The position numbers and the translations under genes were made by a program. 64,000 nt of DNA from Conexibacter arvalis (lineage in GTDB: Bacteria > Actinomycetota > Thermoleophilia > Solirubrobacterales > Solirubrobacteraceae): the NCBI RefSeq assembly GCF_014199525.1, contig NZ_JACHNU010000010.1, forward strand, positions 1 to 64,000, given 5' to 3'. Within the stretch, counting starts at the first letter, position 1, and each line of letters begins with the position of its first letter. This document shows, piece after piece, positions 45,983 to 55,784 of this stretch. The notes under the pieces are model-generated. The model was not told the origin of the DNA, ran no database searches, and saw nothing but the letters and a program-made list of their open reading frames with translations.

Positions 45983-46657
45983 GTGGCTCTGCGCGTGCTG
46001 ACCTGGAACCTCTTCCACGGACGGGCGCTCCCGCCGCGCAACCGCGACCTGATGCACGAGTTCTCGGAGTGTCTGCGCACCTGGGAGTGGGAGGTCGCGC
46101 TGCTGCAGGAGGTTCCGCCGTGGTGGCCGTCCGTCCTCGCGGTCGCCTGCGACGCGCGGCAGTCGACCGCGCTCACCTCGCGCAACCAGCTGCTGCCGCT
46201 GCGGCGCGCGCTCGCCCGACGGTGGCCCGAGCTGGTCAAGTCGGGCGGCGGCGGGGCGAACGCGATCCTGCTGCGCGACGGCGCGATCACCGCGACGGCG
46301 CGACGCCGGCTCGCGCTCTGCCCCGAGCGCCGCGTCGTCCACGCCGTCCGCGACGACCGCGGCCGCTGGTTCGCCAACCTCCACGCCACCGTCCACGACG
46401 ACCCGCAGGCGCGCCGCGAGATCGCGACCGCCCGCGCGGCGACGCTTCGCTGGGCGGCCGGCGCCCCGCTCGTGCTCGGCGGCGACTTCAACGTCCGCGA
46501 CCCGTCGCTGCCCGGCTTCGTTCACGCGGGCGGTCAGAAGGTCGACCACGTCTTCGCGACCGGCGGGCTCGCGCCGGTCGCCCCGCGCGAGCTGCTCGAC
46601 CGCGGCGACCTCTCCGACCACGCGCCCGTGCGCGTCACGCTCGCCGATCGGCGGTGA
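45983..46657 (+). CDS. endonuclease/exonuclease/phosphatase-family protein
   Basis: 224 residues from GTG 45983 (GTG 45968 would overlap the -10 box). EEP fold markers: LRVLTWNLFHGRALPP with the metal Asn, EVALLQEV with the metal Glu, NLHATVHDDPQARREI with the catalytic His, VLGGDFNVRDPSLPG, DHVFATG, and LSDHAPVRV at the end. All catalytic residues appear intact. The substrate may be DNA, RNA or a phosphomonoester. No signal peptide. Divergent from argF with only 23 bases between starts. Confidence 0.85.
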   Translation: MALRVLTWNLFHGRALPPRNRDLMHEFSECLRTWEWEVALLQEVPPWWPSVLAVACDARQSTALTSRNQLLPLRRALARRWPELVKSGGGGANAILLRDGAITATARRRLALCPERRVVHAVRDDRGRWFANLHATVHDDPQARREIATARAATLRWAAGAPLVLGGDFNVRDPSLPGFVHAGGQKVDHVFATGGLAPVAPRELLDRGDLSDHAPVRVTLADRR

Positions 46658-46661
46658 CCTC

Positions 46662-46698
46662 TGTCATCCAATGCGTGCTGAGCATGCACTGGATGACA
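46662..46698. repeat. 18-bp inverted repeat, low GC
   Basis: TGTCATCCAATGCGTGCT (46662-46679) faces AGCATGCACTGGATGACA (46681-46698) with one base between; 16 of 18 positions pair exactly and one more can pair as G-U. It lies just after the EEP stop and is much less GC-rich than its surroundings. It is likely a transcription terminator or a mobile palindromic unit. Confidence 0.7.
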
Positions 46699-46704
46699 AA
46701 GGTC

Positions 46705-46835
46705 CGCGCGGGGAGCGGAGCGCGCGCTGGAGCCGGGCGCGCGGGGAGGCGGGCGCGGGCGGGGGAGCCGGGCGCGCGGGGAGCCGGGCGCGGGCGGGCG
46801 AGCCGGGCGCGCGCTGGAGCCGGGCGCGGGCGGTG
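46705..46835. repeat. GC-rich degenerate tandem repeats
   Basis: About eight irregular copies of an AGCCGGGCGCG-type unit with variable spacers (GCTGG, GGCGGGCG, GGGG). No gene covers them. They fill the gap between two convergent genes. Confidence 0.7.
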
Positions 46836-46837
46836 CC

Positions 46838-48410
<1,573 letters not shown>

Positions 48411-48414
<4 letters not shown>

Positions 48415-49589
48415 GCGGCGACTTCCTTCTTGGTCGTGTGGGTGAAGCGCGCCGGCGTGAACGGCGCGGAAAGGTCGGGCGGCGGCGCGCCGGTCAGCGA
48501 CGCCACCAGGATCTCGGCGGTGATCGGCGCGAGCAGGATCCCGTTGCGGTGGTGGCCGGCGGCCCAGTGCAGGCCGCGCAGCGCGCCCGCGCCGAGCGCC
48601 GGGGCGTTGTCGGGCGTGCCCGGCCGCAGGCCCGCCTCCTGCTCCTCGATCACCAGCTCCCAGATGCCGGGGATCAGCTCGCTCGCGTCGCGCAGCAGCT
48701 CGAAGACGCCGCCGGCGGTGACGGTCGTGTCGAAGCCCTGCTCCTCCATCGTCGCCCCGAGCACGTAGCGGCCGTCGCCGCGCGGCACGATGTAGCCGGG
48801 GTCCATCCGCAGCACGCGCGTCAGCAGGCCCGGGCCGGCGGGGTCGCGCAGCCGCAGGATCTGGCCCTTGACCGGCCGCACCGGGACGCGCGCCGCGTCG
48901 GGCAGGCCGCCGAGCAGCCTCGTCCATGCGCCGGCCGCGACGACGACCTGGTCGGCCGCGATCGTCTCGCCGGCGCCGCCCGCGCTCGCGAGCGTGACGC
49001 CGGTGACGCGGTCGCCGTCCGTCTCGACGCGCTCGACGGGCGCGCCGGTGCGGATCTCGCCGCCCCCGGCCCGCAGCGCGGCGGCCAGCGCGACGACGAG
49101 CCGGCGCGGGTCGACGGCGTGGTCGTCGGGGACGTCGAGCGCCAGCCGCAGCGTCGGCGCCAGCGCCGGCTCGCGGCGGCGCGCCTCGCTGCCGAGCAGC
49201 CGCTCGACCTCCAGCCCGAGCGTCGCGCGCATCGCCCGCTCGCGGTCGAGCGCCTCGGCCTCGTCGCGGTCGCGCGCGACGACGAGCGTGCCGCAGCGCA
49301 GGAAGCCCGGGTCCTCGCCGCCGGCGTCGGCGACCTCGGCGACGAAGTCCGGGTAGCGCGCGGCGCTCTCGAGCCCGAGCGCGAGCAGCTCGCGCTCGGC
49401 GATGTTCGCCTCGCTGACCGGCGCAAGCATCCCGGCCGCCGCATGGGTGGCGCCGCGACCGAGCTGGGCGTCGCGCTCCAGCACCACCGTGCGCAAGCCG
49501 CGCTGCTGCGCACGCCAGGCGACGCTGAGGCCGATGATTCCGCCGCCGACGACGGCGACGTCGAAAGATGAGTGCGTTCGCTGGGGCAC
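48411..49589 (-). CDS. thiO: glycine oxidase
   Basis: 392 residues from GTG 49589. A FAD-dependent amine oxidase: dinucleotide motif FDVAVVGGGIIGLSVAWRAQ, then LERDAQLGRGATHAAAGMLA and the C-terminal HWAAGHHRNGILLAPITAEI. It oxidises glycine to dehydroglycine for ThiG and replaces ThiH in aerobes. It is the first gene after the TPP riboswitch, in the order thiO-thiS-thiG. Confidence 0.94.
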
Positions 49590-49597
49590 GTGCCTCC

Positions 49598-49684
49598 TTC
49601 CCTGCGCCGGCATTATCCGGATCAGGTCGTGACGGTCGGCGGTGCGTGCTCACCGCCCTCTCAGCCCGCTGCTGGGCTCCCGTG
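49598..49684 (-). promoter_or_regulatory. TPP riboswitch controlling thiO-thiS-thiG
   Basis: On the minus strand the THI box is clear: GGGAGCCC, GGGCTGAGAGGG (core CUGAGA), then ACCTGATCCGGATAATGCCG and GGCGCAGGGAA, closing the P1 stem. The element ends about nine bases before the thiO GTG, so thiamine pyrophosphate probably controls translation initiation. Confidence 0.95.
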
Positions 49685-49856
49685 CAGGCGATGGTAGCGC
49701 GGGGGTGGCGGCGCCGGGCGTCGAGCCCGCGGCGGATCCAGCCCGCACAGCGGCATGGAGCGGCTGCCGCGCCCGCCGGGAGGGGACGCGGAGCCCGGTT
49801 CCGGGCATCACCTGCCGACAGCCGTGCTCGGCACGGGACCGAAACGGAGGGGCGTG

Positions 49857-50375
49857 ATGAGCGAGACGTTCGTGTTGATCGGGGCCTACGAGCGCGAGGC
49901 CGACGCCGAGGCCGACCTGGAGGCGGTGCGCGAGCTGCACCGGGACGGGCTCGTCGGCACCTACGACGCGGCGGTCGTCCGCCGTGACGAGGACCACCGC
50001 GTGCACGTGCGGCGGCACGAGAAGCCGACGCAGCACGGCGCCTGGACCGGGCTGGCCGCCGGCGCGCTGCTCGGCGTGCTGTGGCCGCCGTCGCTGGTCG
50101 GGACCGCGCTCGCGGGCGGCGCCTTCGGCGCGCTCGTCGGGCACATCTGGCGTGGGCTGCCGCGCCACGCGCTGAAGGAGCTCGGCGAGACGCTCGACGC
50201 GGGGCAGGCGGCGCTGTTCGTCGTCGGCGAGTCGACCGTCGAGGAGGCGGTGCGCGACGCGGTCCGGCGCGCCGACAAGCTCGTCGCCAAGCAGATGAAG
50301 GCGGACGCGAAGGAGCTGAGGAGAGCGCTCGACGACGCCGAGCGGGAGGAGACGACCGCCGCCGCCTCCCCCTGA
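49857..50375 (+). CDS. DUF1269-type membrane-associated protein
   Basis: 172 residues from ATG 49857, preceded by GGAGG. Domain plan: a ferredoxin-like N-terminus (ETFVLIGAYEREADAEADLE, DAAVVRRDEDHRVHVRR), a Gly/Ala-rich hydrophobic hairpin (TGLAAGALLGVLWPPSLVGT, AGGAFGALVGHIW), then a soluble end (AGQAALFVVGE) and an acidic/basic helical tail. This is the DUF1269 pattern; a paralogue is at 60735-61226. Function unknown. Confidence 0.75.
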   Translation: MSETFVLIGAYEREADAEADLEAVRELHRDGLVGTYDAAVVRRDEDHRVHVRRHEKPTQHGAWTGLAAGALLGVLWPPSLVGTALAGGAFGALVGHIWRGLPRHALKELGETLDAGQAALFVVGESTVEEAVRDAVRRADKLVAKQMKADAKELRRALDDAEREETTAAASP

Positions 50376-50513
50376 GGCCTCCGCGCACCGGCCGCGGTCC
50401 CCCGCGGCGCGCGGGTGCAGAGCGCGCCGCGGGGGAGCGCGGCCGGTGCGGCAGGTCATGCGGCCCGGCACGCGACGCGGGCGATCGCACGAGGCTGGCA
50501 AGATGGAGGGCAG

Positions 50514-51191
50514 ATGTCCCCCTCCGGCACCGACCGGCGCGCGCGGCTCGCGAACGCGCGCCTCTATCTCGTCTGCGACGCGCACGGCGACGGGCGCGAC
50601 CTCGCCGCCTTCCTCGACGCCGCGCTGCGCGGCGGGGTCGACCTCGTGCAGCTGCGCGACAAGCACGCCGACGACGACGCGATCCTCGCCGCCGCCCCCG
50701 CCTTCCGCGCGGCCGCCGACGCCCACGGCGCGCTGTTCGTGCTCAACGACCGCCCGGACCTGGTCGCCGCGACCGGCGCCGACGGCGTCCACGTCGGACA
50801 GGACGACATGCCGATCGCCGCCGCCCGCGACGCCGTCGGCGCCGACCGGATCGTCGGCCTCTCGACGCACACGCCGGAGCAGGTCGACGCGGCGAGCGCG
50901 GCCGGCGCGGCGGGGACGATCGACTACTTCGCCGTCGGCCCGGTCCATGCGACACCGACGAAGCCGGGGCGTCCCGCCGTCGGGCTCGCGCTCGTCGAGC
51001 ACGCGGCGAGCGCACCGCGCGCGGTGCCGTGGTTCGCGATCGGCGGGCTCGACACGACGACGATCGGCGCCGCCGCGGCGGCCGGCGCGACGCGCGCGGT
51101 CGTCGTGCGGGTGCTGACCGGAGCCGACGACCCGGAGGCGACGGCGCGCACCCTGCGCGGCGCGCTGGAGGTGCGCGTTGGGGCAGCGTAG
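50514..51191 (+). CDS. thiE: thiamine-phosphate synthase
   Basis: 225 residues from ATG 50514. Joins HMP-PP and thiazole phosphate. TIM-barrel markers: [106 protein letters not shown]. Not preceded by a riboswitch, and on the strand opposite thiO-S-G, so it is regulated separately. The next gene starts 14 bases before its end. Confidence 0.93.
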   Translation: MSPSGTDRRARLANARLYLVCDAHGDGRDLAAFLDAALRGGVDLVQLRDKHADDDAILAAAPAFRAAADAHGALFVLNDRPDLVAATGADGVHVGQDDMPIAAARDAVGADRIVGLSTHTPEQVDAASAAGAAGTIDYFAVGPVHATPTKPGRPAVGLALVEHAASAPRAVPWFAIGGLDTTTIGAAAAAGATRAVVVRVLTGADDPEATARTLRGALEVRVGAA

Positions 51192-51777
51192 CCGCAAGCG
51201 CTCGGCCCGCTCCGGCGCGGCCGGATCGGCGCGCGGCGCGGCCGACCCGGCGACGCGAGCCGCGCGGGGTGCCCGGACCGGCGACGCGACGCCGTCGCGC
51301 AGCGGCGCCGGCACCGTCGGCGGCTCCGCCGAGCCGCCGCGCCGCAGACGCAGAAGCTCCGAGGAGCGGGCCGCCGAGGCGCGCGCCCAGCTCGTCCCGC
51401 TCGCCGACGGCGAGCGCCCCGGCGCGGTCACGGTCGCGGCGGTCGTCTCGGCGGTGCTCGGGATCCTCGTGATCGTCGGCTACCTCAACGGGGCCCGCGT
51501 CGGCGGCGAGGGGAGCATCGGCGGCGCGCTGTTCCTGACCGCGATCTTCCTCGTCGCCGCGTGGGGGATGTGGAGGGTCAGATACTGGGCGGTGCTCGGT
51601 TTCGAGGCGCTGCTCGCCTTCCAGCTCGTGATCGCGTCGCTGTCGCTGATGGTCGCCTCCAACTGGTGGGCGGCGCTGCTGTGCGTGTCGCTGATCGTGC
51701 TCGGCGGCTGGCTGTTCTGGAAGCTGATCCGGGCGATGGCGCGCATCCAGATGCCCGAGCGGCGACCCGCCCGCTGA
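51178..51777 (+). CDS. hypothetical membrane protein with basic N-terminus
   Basis: 199 residues from TTG 51178, overlapping thiE by 14 bases. The first 80 residues are Arg/Ala/Gly-rich and disordered; three or four hydrophobic helices follow ([58 protein letters not shown]). No family recognised. Coupling to thiE may be accidental or may indicate thiamine-related transport (weak inference). Confidence 0.6.
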   Translation: MGQRSRKRSARSGAAGSARGAADPATRAARGARTGDATPSRSGAGTVGGSAEPPRRRRRSSEERAAEARAQLVPLADGERPGAVTVAAVVSAVLGILVIVGYLNGARVGGEGSIGGALFLTAIFLVAAWGMWRVRYWAVLGFEALLAFQLVIASLSLMVASNWWAALLCVSLIVLGGWLFWKLIRAMARIQMPERRPAR

Positions 51778-51884
51778 GCCGCTGCGGGACCGCCCTCCGC
51801 GACGTCTCTCTGGCGCGCCGACAGGCTGGCGCGACATGCGCCGCGGCGATCTGTTAGGCGCACGGCGTCCGCAAAGGGCGTTCG

Positions 51885-51890
51885 TATAGT
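51885..51890 (+). promoter_or_regulatory. -10 box TATAGT of lpd
   Basis: Located 11 bases before ATG 51902; strong match. Confidence 0.55.
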
Positions 51891-51901
51891 CTCGAACCAC
51901 C

Positions 51902-53275
51902 ATGCCCGAAACTGCTTATGACTGCATCGTGATCGGTTCCGGTCCCGGCGGCTACGTCGCGGCGATCCGCGCGGCGCAGGTCGGGTTGCGGACTGCTGTC
52001 GTCGAGAAGGACCAGATCGGCGGCCGGTGCCTCAACTACGCGTGCATCCCCGCGAAGGTCGTCCTGCGCTCGGCCGACATCCTCTCCGAGATCGACGAGG
52101 CCGCCGAGTTCGGCATCGCCGTCGAGGGCCGCTCGGTCGACTTCGACAAGGTCCAGGATCGCCGCAAGAAGGTCATCAGAACGATGACCGGCGGCGTCGG
52201 TGGGCTCTTCAAGAAGAACAAGATCGACGTCATCGAGGGTGTCGGCTCGGTCACGGCCGACGGCAACGTCGTCGTCGGCGGGACCACCTACGAGGCGACG
52301 AAGGGCGTGATCCTCGCGACCGGCTCGGTCAAGCGCCCGATCCCCGGCACGACCTTCGAGGGCCGCGTGATCGGCACCGAGGAGGTCTACGCGCTGCCCG
52401 AGCAGCCGAAGTCGCTCGCCGTCGTCGGCGCCGGCGCCTCAGGCGCGGAGATCGCCTCGGCCTTCCAGCGGCTCGGCACCGACGTGATGCTGTTCGAGGC
52501 GCTCGACCGCGTGCTGCCGACCGAGGACGCCGACATCTCCAAGCTCGCCGAGCGCGGCCTGAGAAAGCAGGGCATGAAGGTCTTCACGAGAACGCTCGTG
52601 GAGAACGTCGAGGCCGGTGAGAAGAGCGTCAGATTCACCTACAACGGCGAGCCCGCCGAGGTCGACTACCTCGTCATCGCCGCCGGCCGCGGCGCCGACG
52701 TCGAGGGCCTTGGGCTCGACGAGGCCGGCGTCAAGGTCGACGACAGAGGCCTGATCGAGGTCGACCGCGCGCAGCGCACCTCCGTCAAGGGCGTCTGGGC
52801 GATCGGCGACATCGTCCCCGGCCCCGCGCTCGCCCACAAGGCCTCCGAGGAGGGCATCATCGCCGCCGAGGACATCGCCGGCATGACGACCCACCCGTTC
52901 GAGTACGTCGACGTCCCGCGCGCGACCTTCTGCACGCCGAACGTCGCCAGCTTCGGCCTCACCGAGGCGCAGGCGAAGGAGCAGGGCTACGACGTCGTCG
53001 TCGGCAGAGTCCCCTACGGCGCCGTCGGCGCCGGCACGGTCTACGGCGACCGCGCCGGTCTGATCAAGCTGATCGGCGACAAGAGATACGGCGAGCTGCT
53101 CGGCGGTCACATCATCGGCGCGAAGGCGACCGAGCTGATCCAGGAGCTCGTCAACGCGAAGGCGCTCGAGGGCGGCTACCCCGAGGTCGCGCGCATCGTG
53201 CACGGCCACCCGACGCTGTCGGAGGGCGTCATGGAGGCCGCCCGCGACGCGGACGGCTGGCTCATCCACGGCTAG
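51902..53275 (+). CDS. lpd: dihydrolipoyl dehydrogenase (E3)
   Basis: 457 residues. FAD-dependent reoxidation of lipoamide with NAD. N-terminal FAD motif VIGSGPGGYVAAIRAAQVGL, redox-active disulfide in RCLNYACIPAKVVLRS, NAD motif LAVVGAGASGAEIASAFQRL, second FAD motif VKGVWAIGDIVPGPALAHKA, and the C-terminal active-site His-Glu in HGHPTLSEGVMEAAR. At least seven arginines are AGA. It precedes a DsbA-like gene and the E2 gene, 1.1 kb downstream; E1 is not in the window, so the complex (pyruvate or branched-chain type) cannot be fixed. Confidence 0.95.
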   Translation: MPETAYDCIVIGSGPGGYVAAIRAAQVGLRTAVVEKDQIGGRCLNYACIPAKVVLRSADILSEIDEAAEFGIAVEGRSVDFDKVQDRRKKVIRTMTGGVGGLFKKNKIDVIEGVGSVTADGNVVVGGTTYEATKGVILATGSVKRPIPGTTFEGRVIGTEEVYALPEQPKSLAVVGAGASGAEIASAFQRLGTDVMLFEALDRVLPTEDADISKLAERGLRKQGMKVFTRTLVENVEAGEKSVRFTYNGEPAEVDYLVIAAGRGADVEGLGLDEAGVKVDDRGLIEVDRAQRTSVKGVWAIGDIVPGPALAHKASEEGIIAAEDIAGMTTHPFEYVDVPRATFCTPNVASFGLTEAQAKEQGYDVVVGRVPYGAVGAGTVYGDRAGLIKLIGDKRYGELLGGHIIGAKATELIQELVNAKALEGGYPEVARIVHGHPTLSEGVMEAARDADGWLIHG

Positions 53276-53303
53276 GAGCCTGGGCGGGGAGCGACTCGTC
53301 GGC

Positions 53304-53963
53304 ATGTCGTCGCTCCCCCTCACGCAGCACCCGACGGCCGCGCCTCCCAAGGAGGCGCGGCCGTCGTTCTTCTACGACCTCGGCGACGCCGAGAGCTGGC
53401 TCGCCGCCGAGCGCGTCAACGGCGCGCTGCCGGTCGTGCCCGAGTGGGTGCCGGTCGACGCGCGGCGGCTCGGCGGCGCGGCGGACGACCCGCTCGACCG
53501 CGACGCGATCGAGCGGGTCGCGCGCGAGCGCGGCCTGCAGCCGCTGCGCTGGCCGGCGACGTGGCCGCCGGCGTCGCGCGAGGCGCTGATCGCCGCGACC
53601 TACGCGAAGCAGACCGGTCGCGCCGTCGCCTTCTCGCTGGCCGCCTTCCGTCAGGCGCTCGCAGGCGGCCGCGACCTCGGCGATCGCGACACGGTTTTGC
53701 TCGCCGGCGCCGCCGCCGAGCTGCACCCGCGCGCGCTGACGCAGGCGCTCGAGCGGGGTGCGGTCGCGGCGGCGCTCGACGATGCGACGGCGGCCGCCGC
53801 GGCCGCCGGCGTGCGCCGCGTGCCGGCGGTGCGCGTCGACGCGGAGGTCTTCCACGGGGACGCCGGCGTCGACCGGGCGGCGCGGGTGCTGGCCGGCGGG
53901 CGCGGAGGTGCCGGCGGCGGTGCGCAGCGCGCGGACGGCGGCACGGACGGGAGTGTCGCGTGA
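53304..53963 (+). CDS. DsbA/HCCA-isomerase-like thioredoxin-fold protein
   Basis: 219 residues. DsbA-like fold: PSFFYDLGDAESWLAAERVN at the start, a helical insertion (AATYAKQTGRAVAFSLAAFR), and the C-terminal cis-Pro region GVRRVPAVRVDAEVFHGD. There is no CxxC, so it is not a disulfide oxidase; it resembles 2-hydroxychromene-2-carboxylate isomerase relatives. The C-terminal Gly-rich tail is unusual. The stop overlaps the next start (GTGA). Confidence 0.7.
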   Translation: MSSLPLTQHPTAAPPKEARPSFFYDLGDAESWLAAERVNGALPVVPEWVPVDARRLGGAADDPLDRDAIERVARERGLQPLRWPATWPPASREALIAATYAKQTGRAVAFSLAAFRQALAGGRDLGDRDTVLLAGAAAELHPRALTQALERGAVAAALDDATAAAAAAGVRRVPAVRVDAEVFHGDAGVDRAARVLAGGRGGAGGGAQRADGGTDGSVA

Positions 53964-54199
53964 AGGCCAACCGCGCCTTTCGTCTGCTGGTCGCGCGCGA
54001 GGGGCGCGGGCCGGCGATCTTCGCGCCGCGCGACCGGCTCGACCGGGTCGAGGTCGTCGAGATCGACAGCGGCGAGTCGGTGCTGTTCTGGGACCTTCCG
54101 CCGCGCGAGGCGCGGCGGCTCGCCAACGCGCTGCGAGAGGACATGGCGCTGATGGAGGCCGCCGACTTCCTCGACGCCTGGCGATCGGCGCAGGAATGA
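53960..54199 (+). CDS. small hypothetical protein
   Basis: 79 residues from GTG 53960, overlapping the DsbA-like gene by four bases. Pattern KANRAFRLLVAREGRGPAIF, DRVEVVEIDSGESVLFWDLP and a C-terminal helix (ALREDMALMEAADFLDAW). I do not recognise a family. Location between E3 and E2 genes and tight coupling suggest a shared transcript. Confidence 0.6.
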   Translation: MKANRAFRLLVAREGRGPAIFAPRDRLDRVEVVEIDSGESVLFWDLPPREARRLANALREDMALMEAADFLDAWRSAQE

Positions 54200-54221
54200 A
54201 TTCTTCCGCTGCGCGGAACGC

Positions 54222-54287
54222 TCTGCCCACGACCCCCCGAGCGGGGGAATCGTGGCGCCGAGCGGGGGAATCGCGGCCGTGGGCAGA
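54222..54287. other. structured intergenic element with competing stems
   Basis: Outer arms TCTGCCCACG (54222-54231) and CGTGGGCAGA (54278-54287) pair perfectly. Inside, CCCCC (54234-54238) can pair with GGGGG at 54243-54247 or with a second copy at 54262-54266, because GAGCGGGGGAATCG occurs twice. It may be a terminator or an attenuator ahead of E2. Confidence 0.45.
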
Positions 54288-54381
54288 CCGGGCCGGCGAA
54301 CGCCCCTCCGCTATCTTGCGACAGACGGCCGATACCAATCGGCGAGATCGCATGCGTAGGTCGTAGCGAAAGGAACCCGCC

Positions 54382-55713
54382 GTGCCCGATGTCGTGATGC
54401 CCCGCCTCTCTGACTCGATGGAGGAAGGCACGATCATCAAGTGGTTGAAGGCCTCCGGCGACGAGGTCCAGCGCGGCGAGGAGCTCGTCGAGATCGAGAC
54501 CGACAAGGCGAACATGACCTACGAGGCCGACGCCTCGGGCACGCTGGAGATCGTCGCCGAGGAAGGTGCGACGCTGCCGATCGGCGAGACGATCGCGCGG
54601 CTTGGCGACGGCAGCGCGCCGGCCAAGAAGAAGGAGGCGCCGAAGGCCGCCGCCGCGGCGGCCGAGGGCGCGTCGAGCGGCGGCGCAACGGCGACCGCTT
54701 CCGAGGAGGCGCCGAAGGCGGCCGCGGCCAAGCCGGCGGCCGCGTCTGCGGATGGCGGGAACGGTCGGGTGAAGGCATCCCCGGTCGCGCGTCGGCTCGC
54801 CGAGGAGCTGGGCGTCGACCTGGCCGCGATCGCCGGTTCGGGGCCGGGCGGTCGGATCGTGAAGGCCGACGTCGAGGGCGCGGCGAAGGACGGCGCGGCC
54901 GCGCAGGCCGCCGAGAAGCCGGCGCTGGCCGCCGTCCCGGAGCCCGCCGCCGCCCCCGCTCCCGAGCAGCCGGCGGAGGAGATCCCTGGTCCGGTCGTCT
55001 CGGGCGATGCCGGCAGTGGGAAGGGTGAGGCGTCGACGGTGGAGCTGACGCGGACGCAGCAGGTGATCGCGCGGCGGATGGCGGAGTCGAAGGCGACGAT
55101 TCCGGATTACACGGTCACGACCGAGGTCGACATGGAGGCCGCGGTCGCGTTGCGCGAGCAGATGAAGGCGGCTGCGACCGAGTCGCGGCGGGCGCCGTCG
55201 TTCAACGACATGGTCGTGAAGGCTGCCGCGCTCGCGCTGCGCGACTACCCGAAGGCCAACGGCGGCTACAGGGATGGCAAGTGGGAGCTGTACTCGCGCG
55301 TGAACGTCGGGATCGCGGTCGCGACCGATGACGCGTTGATCGTGCCGACGATCTTCGACGCCGACAGAAAGGCGCTCGGCGAGATCTCCCGTGACGCGCG
55401 CGCGCTGGCGCAGCGGGTCCGCGCCGGCAAGATCACCCCGCCGGAGCTGTCCGGTGCGACCTTCACGGTCTCCAATCTCGGCATGTTCGGCACGACCGAG
55501 TTCACCGCGATCATCACCTCCGGCCAGGCCGGCATCCTCTCGGTCGGCGCGCTGCGCGACACCCCCGTCGTCAAGGACGGCCAGGTGGTGCCGGGCAAGC
55601 GGATGAGCATCACGATCGCCGCCGACCACCGCATCCTCAACGGCGCCGAAGCCGCCCAATTCGTCGCCCGCATCCGCGAACTGCTCGAAACCCCCTTCTC
55701 ACTCGCCTTCTAG
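54382..55713 (+). CDS. dihydrolipoamide acyltransferase (E2 of a 2-oxoacid dehydrogenase)
   Basis: 443 residues from GTG 54382, with AAAGGA about 8 bases upstream. Lipoyl domain with the modified Lys42 in EIETDKANMTYE, an Ala/Pro/Lys-rich linker, an E3-binding domain (KASPVARRLAEELGVDLAAI, GSGPGGRIVKADV), a second linker, and the catalytic core: VELTRTQQVIARRMAESKAT, FTVSNLGMFGTTEF and the active-site ADHRILNGAEAAQF (DHR-x3-G). One lipoyl domain only. It probably uses the E3 encoded upstream. Acyl specificity is not determinable here. Confidence 0.93.
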   Translation: MPDVVMPRLSDSMEEGTIIKWLKASGDEVQRGEELVEIETDKANMTYEADASGTLEIVAEEGATLPIGETIARLGDGSAPAKKKEAPKAAAAAAEGASSGGATATASEEAPKAAAAKPAAASADGGNGRVKASPVARRLAEELGVDLAAIAGSGPGGRIVKADVEGAAKDGAAAQAAEKPALAAVPEPAAAPAPEQPAEEIPGPVVSGDAGSGKGEASTVELTRTQQVIARRMAESKATIPDYTVTTEVDMEAAVALREQMKAAATESRRAPSFNDMVVKAAALALRDYPKANGGYRDGKWELYSRVNVGIAVATDDALIVPTIFDADRKALGEISRDARALAQRVRAGKITPPELSGATFTVSNLGMFGTTEFTAIITSGQAGILSVGALRDTPVVKDGQVVPGKRMSITIAADHRILNGAEAAQFVARIRELLETPFSLAF

Positions 55714-55784
55714 GCGAACGCCGCTCCGACGCGCGGGCCTCGACGGCCCGCGCGCTCGTCGCGGGGCGCCGGTGCGCGTCCGGC

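Noticed and set aside
51902-55713. A complete pyruvate dehydrogenase operon
   Set aside because: Only E3 and E2 are present; no E1 alpha, beta or single-chain E1 is found between or beside them.
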